The notes under the pieces: generated by a model
Databases searched by the model: none
What the model was told of the DNA's origin: nothing
The model's input: only the letters and a program-made list of their open reading frames with translations
Assembly: GCF_003721245.1 (NCBI RefSeq)
Contig: NZ_RIZG01000008.1
Location: 88,384-152,383, forward strand
Origin: Marinomonas hwangdonensis
Lineage (GTDB): Bacteria > Pseudomonadota > Gammaproteobacteria > Pseudomonadales > Marinomonadaceae
Direction: 5' to 3'
DNA: 64,000 bases
In this document: positions 18,735-29,282 of the stretch, piece by piece
Layout: every line of letters begins with the position of its first letter
How positions within the stretch are numbered: position 1 is the first letter of the stretch
Made by a program: the position numbers and the translations under genes

Positions 18735-19229
18735 GTGAAAAAAATATTAGCGTGTTTTATTGCTTTTTGTTGCGTCAGCATTGCGCAAGCTACTGAGATA
18801 GCAGTTGTGGATTTCAGGGCGGCCTTGTTGCAAAGTAATATCGGTCAGGAAGCTGCGAAAGGGCCAAAACAGCAAGTGGCGCAAATGGATGCTACGCTTC
18901 AGCAAGAACAGAAAGCGCTCGAGACTTCTGCCAACGAGCTGAAACGCGACGAGTTGACTTTATCCCAAGAAGAGTTTCAGCAACGCCGTCAAGAGCTAGC
19001 AGAGCGTCAAAACAGACTTCGTGGTATGGCCGCAAACATGCAACGCCAAGCGAAAGAGCTAGAGCAAGAATTAATAGAATCTTTGACACCAACAGGCGAG
19101 GCGGCGTTAAAATCGATTATTGAAGAACGCAATTTAGAGCTAGTGTTAAACAGACAATTAAGTCTGTATGCCAGTGCTGCGGCTGATATTACTGACGAGT
19201 TAGTGATGCGAATTAACAAGGATAATTAA
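18735..19229 (+). CDS. skp: Periplasmic chaperone Skp/OmpH
   Basis: Holds unfolded outer-membrane proteins in the periplasm on their way to BamA. GTG start 18735 follows AGAGGGAG. A signal peptide ends at about SIAQA; the remainder is a long charged coiled-coil (about residues 45-125) forming the tentacles of the trimer, as in the family. At 164 residues the length is normal. Lies between bamA and lpxD, the canonical place. Confidence 0.93.
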   Translation: MKKILACFIAFCCVSIAQATEIAVVDFRAALLQSNIGQEAAKGPKQQVAQMDATLQQEQKALETSANELKRDELTLSQEEFQQRRQELAERQNRLRGMAANMQRQAKELEQELIESLTPTGEAALKSIIEERNLELVLNRQLSLYASAAADITDELVMRINKDN

Positions 19230-19232
19230 TTG

Positions 19233-20273
19233 ATGAGCCACACGTTAGGGCAATTGGCCACAATAGTGCAGGGTGTTGTAAAAGGAGACGAGAACCTGAT
19301 TATCGAGAAGCTCGGGACGCTTGAGAATGCGACGGCGTCTGAATTGAGCTTTTTGGCCAACTCGAAATATCAAGGTTACTTAACCTCTACTCAAGCTGGT
19401 GCCGTTCTGGTGAAAACAGAGAATCTTGCTCAGTTGGTAGACAATGCCATTATTGTTTCTAATCCATACCTAGCGTTTGCTCAATTGTCTCATTTGTTTT
19501 TCCCGAAGATACAAAGCTGGTCATCGATACATGAAAGTGCCGTTATAGCGGCCAATACTCGGATTGCGCCGAATGCATGCATAGGGCCCAATGTGGTTAT
19601 CGATGAAGATTGTGATATTGCTGAGGATTGTGTAATAGGGGCTGGGTGTGTGATTGGTCGAGGCACTATCATTGGTCGAGGAACTCGCCTATACCCGAAT
19701 GTTACACTTTATCATGATGTTATTGTAGGGGAGTGTTGCATTCTTCACAGTGGTGCTGTTATTGGCGCGGATGGCTTTGGTTTTGCTCCCAATCAGGGGC
19801 GCTGGGAGAAAATCGTACAACTTGGTTCAGTTGTGATTGGCAATAAAGTTGAAGTCGGTGCGAATACGACGATAGACCGTGGCGCATTGGAGAACACCCT
19901 TATTGGCCATGGTGTTATAATAGATAACCAAGTTCAAATTGCTCATAACGTCGTAATTGGCGATAATACCGCCATCGCCGCATGTACCGCGATAGCAGGA
20001 AGCACCAAAATTGGCGCCTCATGCACCATCTCCGGCGGGGTTGGTATTGCCGGTCATCTTGAATTGGCCGATAAAGTACATGTCACTGCTATGAGTTTAA
20101 TAAGCCATTCCATAACAGAGCAGGGGTCCTATTCGTCTGGTATGGGGATGGAGTTAACGAGTAAATGGCGTCGAACAGTTGCCAGAGTGCGACGATTAGA
20201 TGAAATGGCAAAACAGTTGTTACAAATGAAACAGCAGGTTAATAAGCTTCTAGATAAGGTTGATAATAAATGA
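19233..20273 (+). CDS. lpxD: UDP-3-O-acylglucosamine N-acyltransferase LpxD
   Basis: Third step of lipid A synthesis: adds the second 3-hydroxyacyl chain to UDP-glucosamine. I choose the ATG at 19233, three bases after the skp stop; a TTG at 19230 also exists. It is 346 residues, with an N-terminal uridine-binding domain, a hexapeptide-repeat beta-helix (for example [20 protein letters not shown]), and the catalytic His region [15 protein letters not shown] coiled C-terminal helix ends LLDKVDNK. The fabZ start overlaps its stop. Confidence 0.97.
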   Translation: MSHTLGQLATIVQGVVKGDENLIIEKLGTLENATASELSFLANSKYQGYLTSTQAGAVLVKTENLAQLVDNAIIVSNPYLAFAQLSHLFFPKIQSWSSIHESAVIAANTRIAPNACIGPNVVIDEDCDIAEDCVIGAGCVIGRGTIIGRGTRLYPNVTLYHDVIVGECCILHSGAVIGADGFGFAPNQGRWEKIVQLGSVVIGNKVEVGANTTIDRGALENTLIGHGVIIDNQVQIAHNVVIGDNTAIAACTAIAGSTKIGASCTISGGVGIAGHLELADKVHVTAMSLISHSITEQGSYSSGMGMELTSKWRRTVARVRRLDEMAKQLLQMKQQVNKLLDKVDNK

Positions 20274-20707
20274 TGGACGTAAATGAAATTCGCCAATACT
20301 TACCGCATAGGTATCCGTTTTTATTGGTGGATCGTGTTATTGAGTTAAATCTAAATGAGTCTATTATTGCGTACAAGAATATTACAATTAATGAGCCTTA
20401 TTTTGATGGTCACTTCCCCAATCACCCGATTTTTCCAGGTGTATTGATTATTGAAGCTATGGCCCAAGCTGCAGGTATTCTTGGCTTTAAAACAATGGAT
20501 AAGAAGCCAGAAGATGGCTCAATTTATTATTTTGTAGGGTCTGATAAAGCCCGTTTTAAGCGTCCAGTTGTGCCGGGTGACCGTTTACAATTAGAAGCTA
20601 AAATCGTGACAGAGAAACGTGGAATTTGGAAGTTTGAATGTAGAGCAACGGTTGACGGTGAATTGGCTTGCTCTGCAACTATTCTGTGTGCTGACAGGAA
20701 AATATAG
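20270..20707 (+). CDS. fabZ: 3-hydroxyacyl-ACP dehydratase FabZ
   Basis: Dehydrates 3-hydroxyacyl-ACP during fatty-acid elongation and so competes with LpxA/LpxD for the same substrate. The 145-residue hotdog-fold protein shows [13 protein letters not shown] and the catalytic [20 protein letters not shown] with His and Glu. The start overlaps the lpxD stop (ATGA) and the stop overlaps the lpxA GTG by one base, so the three genes are translationally coupled. Confidence 0.98.
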   Translation: MMDVNEIRQYLPHRYPFLLVDRVIELNLNESIIAYKNITINEPYFDGHFPNHPIFPGVLIIEAMAQAAGILGFKTMDKKPEDGSIYYFVGSDKARFKRPVVPGDRLQLEAKIVTEKRGIWKFECRATVDGELACSATILCADRKI

Positions 20708-21483
20708 TGGCGATTCATCCAACTGCTTTAATTGATTCGAAAGCCGAGATCGACTCGAGTGTAGAAGTTGGTCCTTTCTCTGTTATTGGGCCGAATGTAA
20801 AAATTGGCGCGGGCAGTATTGTCAAATCCCATGTGGTTATTAATGGCCATACGACAATCGGATCCAATAACGAAATTTATCAATTTGCTTCTGTTGGAGA
20901 GGCGAATCAAGATAAAAAGTATAAGGGTGAACCGACTAAACTCGTTATTGGCGATAATAACATCATTCGTGAAAATGCGACGATTCATCGTGGCACAGTC
21001 CAAGATAACGGCATCACCATAATAGGTAATGATAATCTATTTATGGCGAGTACCCATGTGGGTCACGATTGTATTGTGGGAGACCACAATATCATGGCCA
21101 ATTTTGCTGCCTTAGCGGGTCACGTGAAAATGGGAAGCTATGTGATTCTGGGTGGCTACACAGGTGTTCACCAGTTTTGTCAGGTAAACTCCTTTAGTAT
21201 GTGCGGCATGGGATCCATGGTGTCGAAAGACGTGCCAAGATACATTATGGTTTCTGGTAGTCCAGCAAAAGCGCATGGAATGAACTTCGAAGGGATGCGT
21301 CGCCGAGGCGTTCCAGCAGACGTTATTCGAGCACTGCGCTCCGCTTATAAAACCGTATATCGAAAAGGTCTGACGCTTGACGTTGCGCTGCAAGAGTTGG
21401 AAAAAACAACCAACAGTGACTTCCCTGAGGTGGCTGAGTTTATTTTATCCATTCGGCAGTCAAAACGCGGCATCGTCCGATAG
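20707..21483 (+). CDS. lpxA: UDP-N-acetylglucosamine acyltransferase LpxA
   Basis: First step of lipid A synthesis. GTG start 20707 overlaps the last base of fabZ. The 258-residue trimeric beta-helix has hexapeptide repeats from the N-terminus (IHPTALIDSKAEIDSSVEVG) and the catalytic histidine region in STHVGHDCIVGDHNIMANF. The helical C-terminus is standard. The terminator at 21503 follows. Confidence 0.97.
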   Translation: MAIHPTALIDSKAEIDSSVEVGPFSVIGPNVKIGAGSIVKSHVVINGHTTIGSNNEIYQFASVGEANQDKKYKGEPTKLVIGDNNIIRENATIHRGTVQDNGITIIGNDNLFMASTHVGHDCIVGDHNIMANFAALAGHVKMGSYVILGGYTGVHQFCQVNSFSMCGMGSMVSKDVPRYIMVSGSPAKAHGMNFEGMRRRGVPADVIRALRSAYKTVYRKGLTLDVALQELEKTTNSDFPEVAEFILSIRQSKRGIVR

Positions 21484-21502
21484 ACGTCATGCTTTAAAAG
21501 AG

Positions 21503-21529
21503 AACCCCGGACTGTTTCGGGGTTTTTTT
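21503..21529 (+). terminator. Terminator between lpxA and lpxB
   Basis: AACCCCG at 21503-21509 pairs with CGGGGTT at 21518-21524, loop of eight, then T's to 21529. It splits the lpx block, so lpxB-rnhB-dnaE are reached by read-through or a separate promoter. Confidence 0.85.
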
Positions 21530-21548
21530 ATTATTAGAGGTTATACAA

Positions 21549-22706
21549 ATGAACGCGACGTCTCCGACACGTTACGTGATAGTGGCAGGAGAAGCTTCTG
21601 GGGATATCTTGGGAGCCAATTTAATTGCCCACTTAAAAAAGCAGCAGCCAAATGCTGTGTTTGAAGGGATTGGTGGCCCGCTTATGCAATCTCAAGGATT
21701 ACAGACTCTAGTGCCCATGGACCGTTTGTCTGTGATGGGCTTGGTTGAGGTGTTAGGTCGGTTACGGGAACTGCTGGGCATTCGTAAACGCTTATATGAA
21801 TTGTGCTTGCAGAACCCTCCTACGGCTTTTATTGGCATTGATTCCCCTGATTTTAATTTGCCTTTGGCGAGAAAATTAAAACAAGCAAGTATACCGACAG
21901 TTCACTATGTTAGTCCTTCTGTTTGGGCATGGCGTCAAAAGCGAATTTTTAATATCAAAAAATCAGTTGATTTAATGTTGGCGTTGTTCCCTTTTGAATT
22001 ACCCATTTACCATGAACACAATATTCCTGTGGTGTGTGTAGGTCATACCTTAGCGGATGACATTCCTCTTGAGAGTGACGCAAATCTTGCCAGAGGCACG
22101 TTGGGATTAGGTATTATTCGTGGCCCTGTCTTTGCCATTCTGCCAGGATCGAGAGAAGGCGAAGTATCCCGTTTAGCCCCACTTTTTGTAGAGACCATGA
22201 AGCTGATTAAGCAGAAAGAGCCGGACGCTGTGTTTCTGATGCCGGCAGCGAATCCGGAAAGGCGGCAACAGATAGAAGCCATTCTGCATGAGGCAAATAC
22301 AGAAGCCATTCTCATTGACGGGCAGTCTCGCACTGTCATGGCCGCAGCGGACGCTATTTTGCTAGCCTCAGGAACTGCTGCCCTTGAAGCCATGTTAGTC
22401 AAGCGCCCCATGGTTGTGTCTTATAAAGTGAATCGACTGACCTATGCGATTATGAAACGTATGTTAAAGGTGCCTTATGTGTCTTTGCCAAACCTGTTGG
22501 CCAATGAGCCATTAGTGCCTGAACTGCTTCAAGACGCAGCGACACCAGAGAATTTGGCCACTAGTCTGTTGCAGACTTGGCGTTCTTTTATGGGCGACAA
22601 AGCAATTCAAGCGAAATATTTAGCGCTGCACAAAATGTTACGCAAAGAAGCGGGAGATGAAGCGACTAAAGCCATTATTTCCATGATTGAAAGTAAGGCT
22701 AAGTGA
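21549..22706 (+). CDS. lpxB: Lipid A disaccharide synthase LpxB
   Basis: GT-B glycosyltransferase (GT19) joining UDP-diacylglucosamine to lipid X to form the beta-1,6 disaccharide of lipid A, at the inner membrane. The 385-residue protein opens with [17 protein letters not shown] and has [13 protein letters not shown] and [12 protein letters not shown]. The length is normal. Its TGA stop overlaps the ATG of rnhB. Confidence 0.97.
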   Translation: MNATSPTRYVIVAGEASGDILGANLIAHLKKQQPNAVFEGIGGPLMQSQGLQTLVPMDRLSVMGLVEVLGRLRELLGIRKRLYELCLQNPPTAFIGIDSPDFNLPLARKLKQASIPTVHYVSPSVWAWRQKRIFNIKKSVDLMLALFPFELPIYHEHNIPVVCVGHTLADDIPLESDANLARGTLGLGIIRGPVFAILPGSREGEVSRLAPLFVETMKLIKQKEPDAVFLMPAANPERRQQIEAILHEANTEAILIDGQSRTVMAAADAILLASGTAALEAMLVKRPMVVSYKVNRLTYAIMKRMLKVPYVSLPNLLANEPLVPELLQDAATPENLATSLLQTWRSFMGDKAIQAKYLALHKMLRKEAGDEATKAIISMIESKAK

Positions 22707-23305
22707 TGGAACCTTTCGTTAGTCAAATCTATTTTGGTGACCTGTTGGCTGGAACCGACGAGGCTGGCAGAGGTCCTTTAGCCGGAGAAGTCGTGGCGGC
22801 TGCGGTTATTTTGAATCCGAAACGGCCCATTGTCGGGCTAAATGACTCAAAGAAACTAAGTGAAAAAAAGCGTGAAGCCTTGTTCATTGAGATTCAGGAA
22901 AAGGCGCTGGCGTTTGGTATTGCCAGCGCAACGGTAGAAGAGATTGATCAGTTAAATATTTTGCATGCCAGTATGTTGGCGATGTCCCGGGCTGTTGCAC
23001 AGTTAAGTGTCGCACCAGAACATGTTTTAGTTGATGGTAATCGTCTGCCTCTAAATTTGCCTTGTCCTGCGGAGGCTGTTGTTAAAGGTGATGCACGCCA
23101 TAAGGCGATTGCCGCTGCGTCTATATTGGCTAAAGTGACCCGTGACAAAATGATTGTCGAAGCATCTATGCATTATCCGCACTACGGGTTTGAAAAGCAT
23201 AAAGGTTACCCGACGGCTCAACACCTTGAAGCTCTGAATTTACATGGCATTACGCCACTGCACAGGCGCAGTTTTGCGCCAGTTAAAAAGATTTTAGAGA
23301 GGTAG
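22706..23305 (+). CDS. rnhB: Ribonuclease HII RnhB
   Basis: Cleaves RNA in RNA-DNA hybrids and starts removal of misincorporated ribonucleotides. From ATG 22706 (TGATG overlap with lpxB) it is 199 residues. Acidic active-site motifs are visible: [14 protein letters not shown] with Asp-Glu, LVDGNRLP, and the [20 protein letters not shown] segment. A GTG three bases earlier is possible. It is followed after four bases by dnaE. Confidence 0.97.
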   Translation: MEPFVSQIYFGDLLAGTDEAGRGPLAGEVVAAAVILNPKRPIVGLNDSKKLSEKKREALFIEIQEKALAFGIASATVEEIDQLNILHASMLAMSRAVAQLSVAPEHVLVDGNRLPLNLPCPAEAVVKGDARHKAIAAASILAKVTRDKMIVEASMHYPHYGFEKHKGYPTAQHLEALNLHGITPLHRRSFAPVKKILER

Positions 23306-23309
23306 TATT

Positions 23310-26300
23310 GTGTCGGTATCCTTCATACATTTGCGTTTGCATACCGAGTTTTCCTTGGTGGATGGGCTGGTTAAAATAAAAGAGTTACTCGCGACTACAG
23401 AGCGTTTAGCTATGCCAAGCGTTGCCATGACCGACGAGAATAATTTGTGCGGTTTTGTGCGCTTTTATAAAGGCGCTATGGAAAAGGGCATCAAGCCAAT
23501 TTGTGGTGTTGATGTGATGTTAGCCGAAGACGACGATGTCGATACTCGTTACCGTCTTACTTTATTGGCGACGTCAAATAAAGGTTATAAAAATATCATT
23601 GCCATCATTTCTAAAGGCTATCAATTAGGGCAGGTAGAAGGCCGTCCTGTTATTCAGCGCGAGTGGATAGAAGCGCATAGCGAAGACGTGATTGCTTTAT
23701 CGGGCGCAGGCTACGGCGACGTGGGTATTTTGTTGCAAAAGGGCCGCTCAGAGCAGGCGATCACACGTTTACAGTATTGGATGTCTGTTTTTCCAGATCG
23801 TTTTTATGTCGAGTTACAGCGCACCAGCCGTCCGGGTGAGGAAGATTACATCCATGCCGTGGTGCCTTTAGCGAGTGAATTAGATTGCCCTGTCGTGGCA
23901 ACCAATGATGTTCGCTTTTTGAAACGAGAAAACTTTGAAGCCCATGAAGCGCGTGTGTGTATTCACGATGGTGTCACACTGGATGATCCACGCCGTAAAC
24001 GTCGCTATTCCGAGGAACAATACTTTAAGACGCCAGAAGAAATGGCTGAGCTTTTCCAAGATATCCCTGAAGCACTTGAAAATACGGTAGAGATTGCCAA
24101 GCGTTGTAGCGTGGATGTGCTATTGGGTGAGTACTTTTTGCCCGATTATCCTGTGCCTGACGGTATGACGATGGAGACCTTCTTCAGCAAGTTGTCTTAT
24201 GATGGTCTTGTTGAGCGCTTTAATTTCCTGACTAAAAAATATGGTGAGCGCATTGAAAAGCGTCGTCAGGAATATTGGGATCGGTTGGATTTTGAGTTAA
24301 CCATCATTAATCAAATGGGTTTTCCTGGTTACTTCCTAATCGTAATGGATTTTATCCAATGGGCGAAAGACAACGGTATACCCGTTGGCCCTGGTCGTGG
24401 TTCTGGTGCGGGGTCTTTGGTGGCTTATGCATTGAAAATTACCGACCTCGATCCGTTGGAATACGATTTGCTATTTGAGCGATTCTTGAACCCAGAACGG
24501 GTATCTATGCCGGATTTCGATATCGACTTTTGTATGGATAATCGAGATCGTGTGATCGACTATGTTTCTCGTACTTATGGCCGAGATGCGGTGTCTCAGA
24601 TCATTACCTTTGGTGCCATGGCGGCGAAAGCCGTTGTTCGAGATGTGGCTAGGGTACAAGGTAAGCCATACAGTTTGGGTGATAAACTGTCTAAGCTCAT
24701 TCCGTTTGAAATTGGTATGACACTGAAAAAAGCATTAGAAGAAGAACCTGCATTGCCTGAATTTTTAGCAGGTGATGAAGATGCTGCCGAAGTGATGGAA
24801 ATGGCGATTTCTCTAGAAGGCGTGGTACGTAACTTTGGTAAGCATGCCGGTGGTGTCGTTATTGCGCCAACCAAGTTGATCGATTTTGCCCCGCTTTACT
24901 GTGAAGAAGACGGTTCTGGTCTGGTGACCCAATACGATAAGAATGACGTGGAAGAAGCGGGTCTAGTTAAGTTTGACTTTCTAGGACTTAAAACACTGAC
25001 CGTAGTAGATTGGGCAGTAAAAAACATTGATGCGATTAATGCCTTAGAAGGCAAACCGCCGCTCGATATTGCGCTTATCGATCTGGAAGATAAATCAACG
25101 TATGAGTTGCTCAAACGTGCTGAAACGACAGCGGTCTTTCAGCTTGAATCCCGCGGTATGAAAGAGCTGATTAAAAAGCTGCTGCCATCGCGCTTTGAGG
25201 ATATTATCGCTTTAGTAGCCTTGTATCGACCAGGGCCTCTGGGCTCAGGGATGGTGGACGACTTTATTAACCGTAAGCACGGTAGAGCAGAGTTGGCCTT
25301 TCCTCACCCAGATTATCAACATCAAGATCTGATTCCTGTCTTAGAGCCCACTTACGGTATTATTTTGTATCAAGAGCAGGTAATGCAGATTGCTCAGGTA
25401 CTGGCTAAATTTTCTTTAGGTGGTGCCGACTTATTGCGTCGAGCCATGGGTAAGAAAAAGCCTGAGGTGATGGCTGAACAGCGTTTATTATTCATGGAAG
25501 GCGCCCTCAAAAATAACATTGATAAAGATTTGTCCGGCAATATATTTGATTTGATGGAAAAATTTGCTGGGTATGGTTTTAACAAATCTCACTCAGCAGC
25601 CTATGCACTGGTTTCCTATCAGACGGCTTGGCTAAAAAATCATTATCCGGCGCCCTTTATGGCCGCTGTATTGTCTGCTGATATGCAGAACACCGACAAG
25701 ATTGTGATCTTTATCGAAGAATGTCGTTCCATGAAGCTCGTATTGGAGCTGCCGAATGTGAACGAATCTGTATATAAATTTACAGTCAATCCCGCTGGTG
25801 CCATTGTGTATGGGTTGGGAGCAATTAAGGGCGTTGGTGAGGGTCCAATCGAAGCCATCGTCGAGGCTCGAAAAGAGGGGCCTTTTGAACATATTTTCGA
25901 TTTTTGTCAGCGGGTGGGACGTCGAGTAAACAAGCGAGTCATGGAAGCCTTGGTTCGCTCTGGTGCTTTCGATACCATTGGCCCAAATAGAGCGACCTTG
26001 TTTGCCTGCATTGATGAAGCGCTAAAAAGAGCGGTTCAGAGTGCCAAAGATCAAGACGCTGGCATGATGGATTTGTTCGGTGTTACCGTTGAGGAGAGCA
26101 CTGATGATGCCTATAAAGACGTTGGGCTTCAGCATGAATGGCCGCCACGACAACGACTAGACGGCGAAAAAGATACGTTAGGCTTGTACGTCACTGGCCA
26201 TCCGATTGACGAATATGAGCGAGAAATTCGTCGTTTTGCTCGTTCAAAAATCGTCGATTTGCAGCCCAAACGTGGCGATACGCAAATTATGGCGGGGCTA

Positions 26301-26786
26301 ATCGTTGATTTGCGTATTACCAAGAGTAAAAAAGGAGGCAATATTGCTTTTGTGACGTTAGATGACCGCTCCGCGCGTATTGAAGTAACGGTGTTTCCTG
26401 ACAGTTACGAGAGCTTCAGATCGGCTATTGTGAAAGATGAAGTGGTGATCGTAGAAGGTGAAATTACGGTTGATGAGTTTCGAGGCGGTCAGAAAGTCAT
26501 TGCGCGTAATATTTTAGATATGGCGCAAGCACGTGTCCGATATGTTGAGGCACTGCGCATTTCTTGGTCATCGGACATGGTCCAGCCGGCAGAAATTAAG
26601 GTGCTGGCAAACCTTATGAAGCCTTATCAGGGTGATGGCTGTGATGTGGTTATCGGTTTTGAAACAGCGCAAGCTTGTGGCGATTTACGGCTTGGAAATG
26701 GTTGGAAAGTTCGACCAGATGACGAATTAATTCATCAACTACAGAAACAATACGGTAAACAAAATGTTCAGTTAGTGTATACTTAA
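23310..26786 (+). CDS. dnaE: DNA polymerase III alpha subunit DnaE
   Basis: The replicative polymerase subunit. GTG start 23310 after GAGAGG. The 1158 residues are full length: an N-terminal PHP domain (LRLHTEFSLVDGLVKI), the polymerase palm with PDFDIDFCMDNRDRVIDYV, a helix-hairpin-helix region, and a C-terminal OB fold (MAGLIVDLRITKSKKGGN). The rnhB-dnaE-accA order is the E. coli one. Confidence 0.98.
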   Translation: MSVSFIHLRLHTEFSLVDGLVKIKELLATTERLAMPSVAMTDENNLCGFVRFYKGAMEKGIKPICGVDVMLAEDDDVDTRYRLTLLATSNKGYKNIIAIISKGYQLGQVEGRPVIQREWIEAHSEDVIALSGAGYGDVGILLQKGRSEQAITRLQYWMSVFPDRFYVELQRTSRPGEEDYIHAVVPLASELDCPVVATNDVRFLKRENFEAHEARVCIHDGVTLDDPRRKRRYSEEQYFKTPEEMAELFQDIPEALENTVEIAKRCSVDVLLGEYFLPDYPVPDGMTMETFFSKLSYDGLVERFNFLTKKYGERIEKRRQEYWDRLDFELTIINQMGFPGYFLIVMDFIQWAKDNGIPVGPGRGSGAGSLVAYALKITDLDPLEYDLLFERFLNPERVSMPDFDIDFCMDNRDRVIDYVSRTYGRDAVSQIITFGAMAAKAVVRDVARVQGKPYSLGDKLSKLIPFEIGMTLKKALEEEPALPEFLAGDEDAAEVMEMAISLEGVVRNFGKHAGGVVIAPTKLIDFAPLYCEEDGSGLVTQYDKNDVEEAGLVKFDFLGLKTLTVVDWAVKNIDAINALEGKPPLDIALIDLEDKSTYELLKRAETTAVFQLESRGMKELIKKLLPSRFEDIIALVALYRPGPLGSGMVDDFINRKHGRAELAFPHPDYQHQDLIPVLEPTYGIILYQEQVMQIAQVLAKFSLGGADLLRRAMGKKKPEVMAEQRLLFMEGALKNNIDKDLSGNIFDLMEKFAGYGFNKSHSAAYALVSYQTAWLKNHYPAPFMAAVLSADMQNTDKIVIFIEECRSMKLVLELPNVNESVYKFTVNPAGAIVYGLGAIKGVGEGPIEAIVEARKEGPFEHIFDFCQRVGRRVNKRVMEALVRSGAFDTIGPNRATLFACIDEALKRAVQSAKDQDAGMMDLFGVTVEESTDDAYKDVGLQHEWPPRQRLDGEKDTLGLYVTGHPIDEYEREIRRFARSKIVDLQPKRGDTQIMAGLIVDLRITKSKKGGNIAFVTLDDRSARIEVTVFPDSYESFRSAIVKDEVVIVEGEITVDEFRGGQKVIARNILDMAQARVRYVEALRISWSSDMVQPAEIKVLANLMKPYQGDGCDVVIGFETAQACGDLRLGNGWKVRPDDELIHQLQKQYGKQNVQLVYT

Positions 26787-26901
26787 AAGTATTTACTGGT
26801 TTTTATGATGGAGTGCGTCCCAGAGACACGCTTAAAGCTGTAGGGCAGGCGGTGCTTTGTCCTTGAATTTGATGGCAACCCAATAAGTAGTGTGATTAAA
26901 C

Positions 26902-27849
26902 ATGAATTTAAATTATCTCCCTTTTGAGCAGCCGATTGCTGAGCTCGAACAAAAAATTCAAGAGTTACGTTTAGTCGGTAACGATAATGAACTCAATATT
27001 GGCGATGAAATTAGTCGTCTTGAAGATAAAAAAATAGCGCTTACTAAAAGTCTATTTAGTAATCTTGGCGCGTGGGAAGTGTCTCAATTAGCTCGTCATC
27101 CCAAACGTCCTTATACTCTTGATTATATCGAGCATGTTTTTACTGATTTTGAAGAAATGCATGGTGATCGCCATTATGCAGATGATCGTGCCATTGTCGG
27201 TGGTATTGCTCGCTTAGAGGGACGTCCTGTGATGGTTATCGGCCATCAGAAAGGTCGTGAGGTGAAAGAAAAAGTTCTGCGTAACTTTGGTATGCCTCGT
27301 CCGGAAGGTTATCGTAAAGCGCTGCGTCTTATGGAAACGGCAGAACGTTTTCATATGCCTATTGTGACCTTGATTGACACACCTGGGGCGTATCCTGGTA
27401 TTGGTGCTGAAGAACGTGGTCAGAGTGAAGCCATTGCATTTAACTTAGCCGTTATGTCTCGTCTTAAAACACCGATTATTTCAACCGTTATTGGCGAAGG
27501 TGGTTCTGGTGGTGCCTTGGCGATTGGTGTTTGCGACGAACTCATGATGTTGCAATATGGTACTTATTCGGTTATTTCACCAGAAGGCTGTGCGTCTATT
27601 CTGTGGAAAAGTGCAGATCGAGCGTCTGATGCGGCGAAGGCGATGGGTATCACGGCTCAGCGTCTACAAGAACTAGGCTTTGTCGATACTATTATTCCTG
27701 AGCCATTGGGCGGTGCGCATTTCTCTCATCAAGAAATGGCATTGAGTTTGAAGAAGAATATCCTAGCGGCATTAGATCGAATGGAAGCGTTAACGACCGA
27801 AGAGTTGTTGGCTCGTCGATACAATCGATTGATGTCTTACGGCTTGTAA
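26902..27849 (+). CDS. accA: Acetyl-CoA carboxylase carboxyltransferase alpha subunit AccA
   Basis: Half of the carboxyltransferase that makes malonyl-CoA for fatty-acid synthesis. The 315-residue crotonase-fold protein shows the oxyanion segments [19 protein letters not shown] and [13 protein letters not shown]. The 115-base gap after dnaE shows no other gene. A strong terminator follows at 27867. Confidence 0.98.
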   Translation: MNLNYLPFEQPIAELEQKIQELRLVGNDNELNIGDEISRLEDKKIALTKSLFSNLGAWEVSQLARHPKRPYTLDYIEHVFTDFEEMHGDRHYADDRAIVGGIARLEGRPVMVIGHQKGREVKEKVLRNFGMPRPEGYRKALRLMETAERFHMPIVTLIDTPGAYPGIGAEERGQSEAIAFNLAVMSRLKTPIISTVIGEGGSGGALAIGVCDELMMLQYGTYSVISPEGCASILWKSADRASDAAKAMGITAQRLQELGFVDTIIPEPLGGAHFSHQEMALSLKKNILAALDRMEALTTEELLARRYNRLMSYGL

Positions 27850-27866
27850 GTTTTCTTGTTTTTATA

Positions 27867-27893
27867 AAAGCCTCCTGCTTAGGGGGCTTTTTT
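27867..27893 (+). terminator. Intrinsic terminator after accA
   Basis: AAAGCCTCC at 27867-27875 pairs with GGGGGCTTT at 27882-27890 (one T-G pair), loop of six, then T's to 27893. Ends the long cluster before tilS. Confidence 0.88.
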
Positions 27894-27953
27894 GTTCCTA
27901 GCTGTAGACGGCTTAAACACAGCGTTTAATTGGGCTAATTGAGATTAAGTCAT

Positions 27954-29282
27954 ATGGCATATCCAGCATCGAAACCACTGCTTTCTGTTTCTCCTATACA
28001 ATTTGATCCAATATGGATAGAAGAGGTATTTCGTCTATTCGACGTGGTGTGGATAGGGTTCAGTGGCGGTGTGGACTCTCATGTGTTGCTGCATTCATTA
28101 AATCATCAGTTATCCGTAGTGCAGAGAGAAAAACTCAGAGCGATTTATATTCACCATGGACTGAGTGTTAATGCTGACCATTGGTTGAACCATTGTGAAC
28201 GGATTTGTCGTCAACTTGGAGTAACGTTTACCGCTGAACACGTACAGATAAAAACACAAGCGTCCCTTGAAGACGCTGCCCGCAATGCGCGATATCACGC
28301 TTTTGAAAAGCGCATGGGAAAGAACGACGTGATCTTGTTGGCCCATCATGGCGGTGATCAAGCCGAGACCGTGTTGTTTCGGTTGCTGCGCGGGACAGGA
28401 GGTAAAGGCTTGGCGGGCATTCCTCAACAAAGGCCCATTGGTACACAGGGTTCAACTTTGATGCGTCCTTTGCTGACGGCTTCAAAAGACGACATTTTGC
28501 GCTATGCCCATCATCAGCAGTTAGAGTGGGTGGATGACGAGTCCAATCTAGATGAAGCGTTTACTCGTAATTTTTTGCGTCAGAGTGTGGTGCCCGTACT
28601 CAAACGCCGTTTTGCGCAAATGGAGCGGAATATTGCCTCAAGTGCTCAGCGTGTTGCGGTGGATTACCTTATGCTATCGCAGTTTGCGAATCAGCAATTA
28701 ACTCAGTGGTGTGATGCGTTCGGTGGTTTGAAGCTGTCTTACCTGGCGGATAAAAATCTGGATGAGCGGCTATTTTGGTGGCGCTACTTTCTGGATTCCC
28801 ATGGGGTATCTTTACCCCATGCTCAGCTTGAGAGTATTGAGGCGATGTTTTCTAGTGCAGAAGATAAGCAGCCAGCCTGTATTCTGACTAACCTACGCTT
28901 GCAACGGCATCAAAATACAGTGTATGTATTGCCCATTGACCAAGAAGTGGCACTGGGGGAATTAACTGTCGGAGAAAGTATGGTGCGACCGTTTGATGAG
29001 GTGTGTGTTCATGCCACTGGGTGTGAGCTAAAACCACGTCCTCAGGGTGTTGACCTACTCATGAAAAGCGGTAAAACGCGGAAATTGAAAAAATGGCTGA
29101 ACGATCAGCAAGTACCGAGCTGGTGGCGTGAGCACTTGCCTTATATTTATCAAGGCAACGAATTAATAGCGATAGGCACACTTTGGCAACACCCGGAATA
29201 CGATTCCATTCAAGTGGTGTGGATGGTGCGCGAGCGTTTGCCTTTCCCAACATCGAGTTCCCAGATTTCAGAGAGAGATTAA
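27954..29282 (+). CDS. tilS: tRNA(Ile)-lysidine synthase TilS
   Basis: Converts C34 of tRNA-Ile(CAU) to lysidine so that it reads AUA. The 442-residue product from ATG 27954 has the PP-loop ATP motif FSGGVDSHVLL and GGDQAETVLFRLLRGTG. A C-terminal region with LMKSGKTRKLKKWLNDQ matches the family's tRNA-binding domain. An in-frame TTG at 27939 is an alternative. The last 15 bases overlap, tail to tail, the kinase gene on the other strand. Confidence 0.95.
   Translation: MAYPASKPLLSVSPIQFDPIWIEEVFRLFDVVWIGFSGGVDSHVLLHSLNHQLSVVQREKLRAIYIHHGLSVNADHWLNHCERICRQLGVTFTAEHVQIKTQASLEDAARNARYHAFEKRMGKNDVILLAHHGGDQAETVLFRLLRGTGGKGLAGIPQQRPIGTQGSTLMRPLLTASKDDILRYAHHQQLEWVDDESNLDEAFTRNFLRQSVVPVLKRRFAQMERNIASSAQRVAVDYLMLSQFANQQLTQWCDAFGGLKLSYLADKNLDERLFWWRYFLDSHGVSLPHAQLESIEAMFSSAEDKQPACILTNLRLQRHQNTVYVLPIDQEVALGELTVGESMVRPFDEVCVHATGCELKPRPQGVDLLMKSGKTRKLKKWLNDQQVPSWWREHLPYIYQGNELIAIGTLWQHPEYDSIQVVWMVRERLPFPTSSSQISERD

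Noticed and set aside
28228..28485. Open frames antisense to tilS
   Set aside because: Shadow frames with no domain, and no separate promoter or ribosome site.
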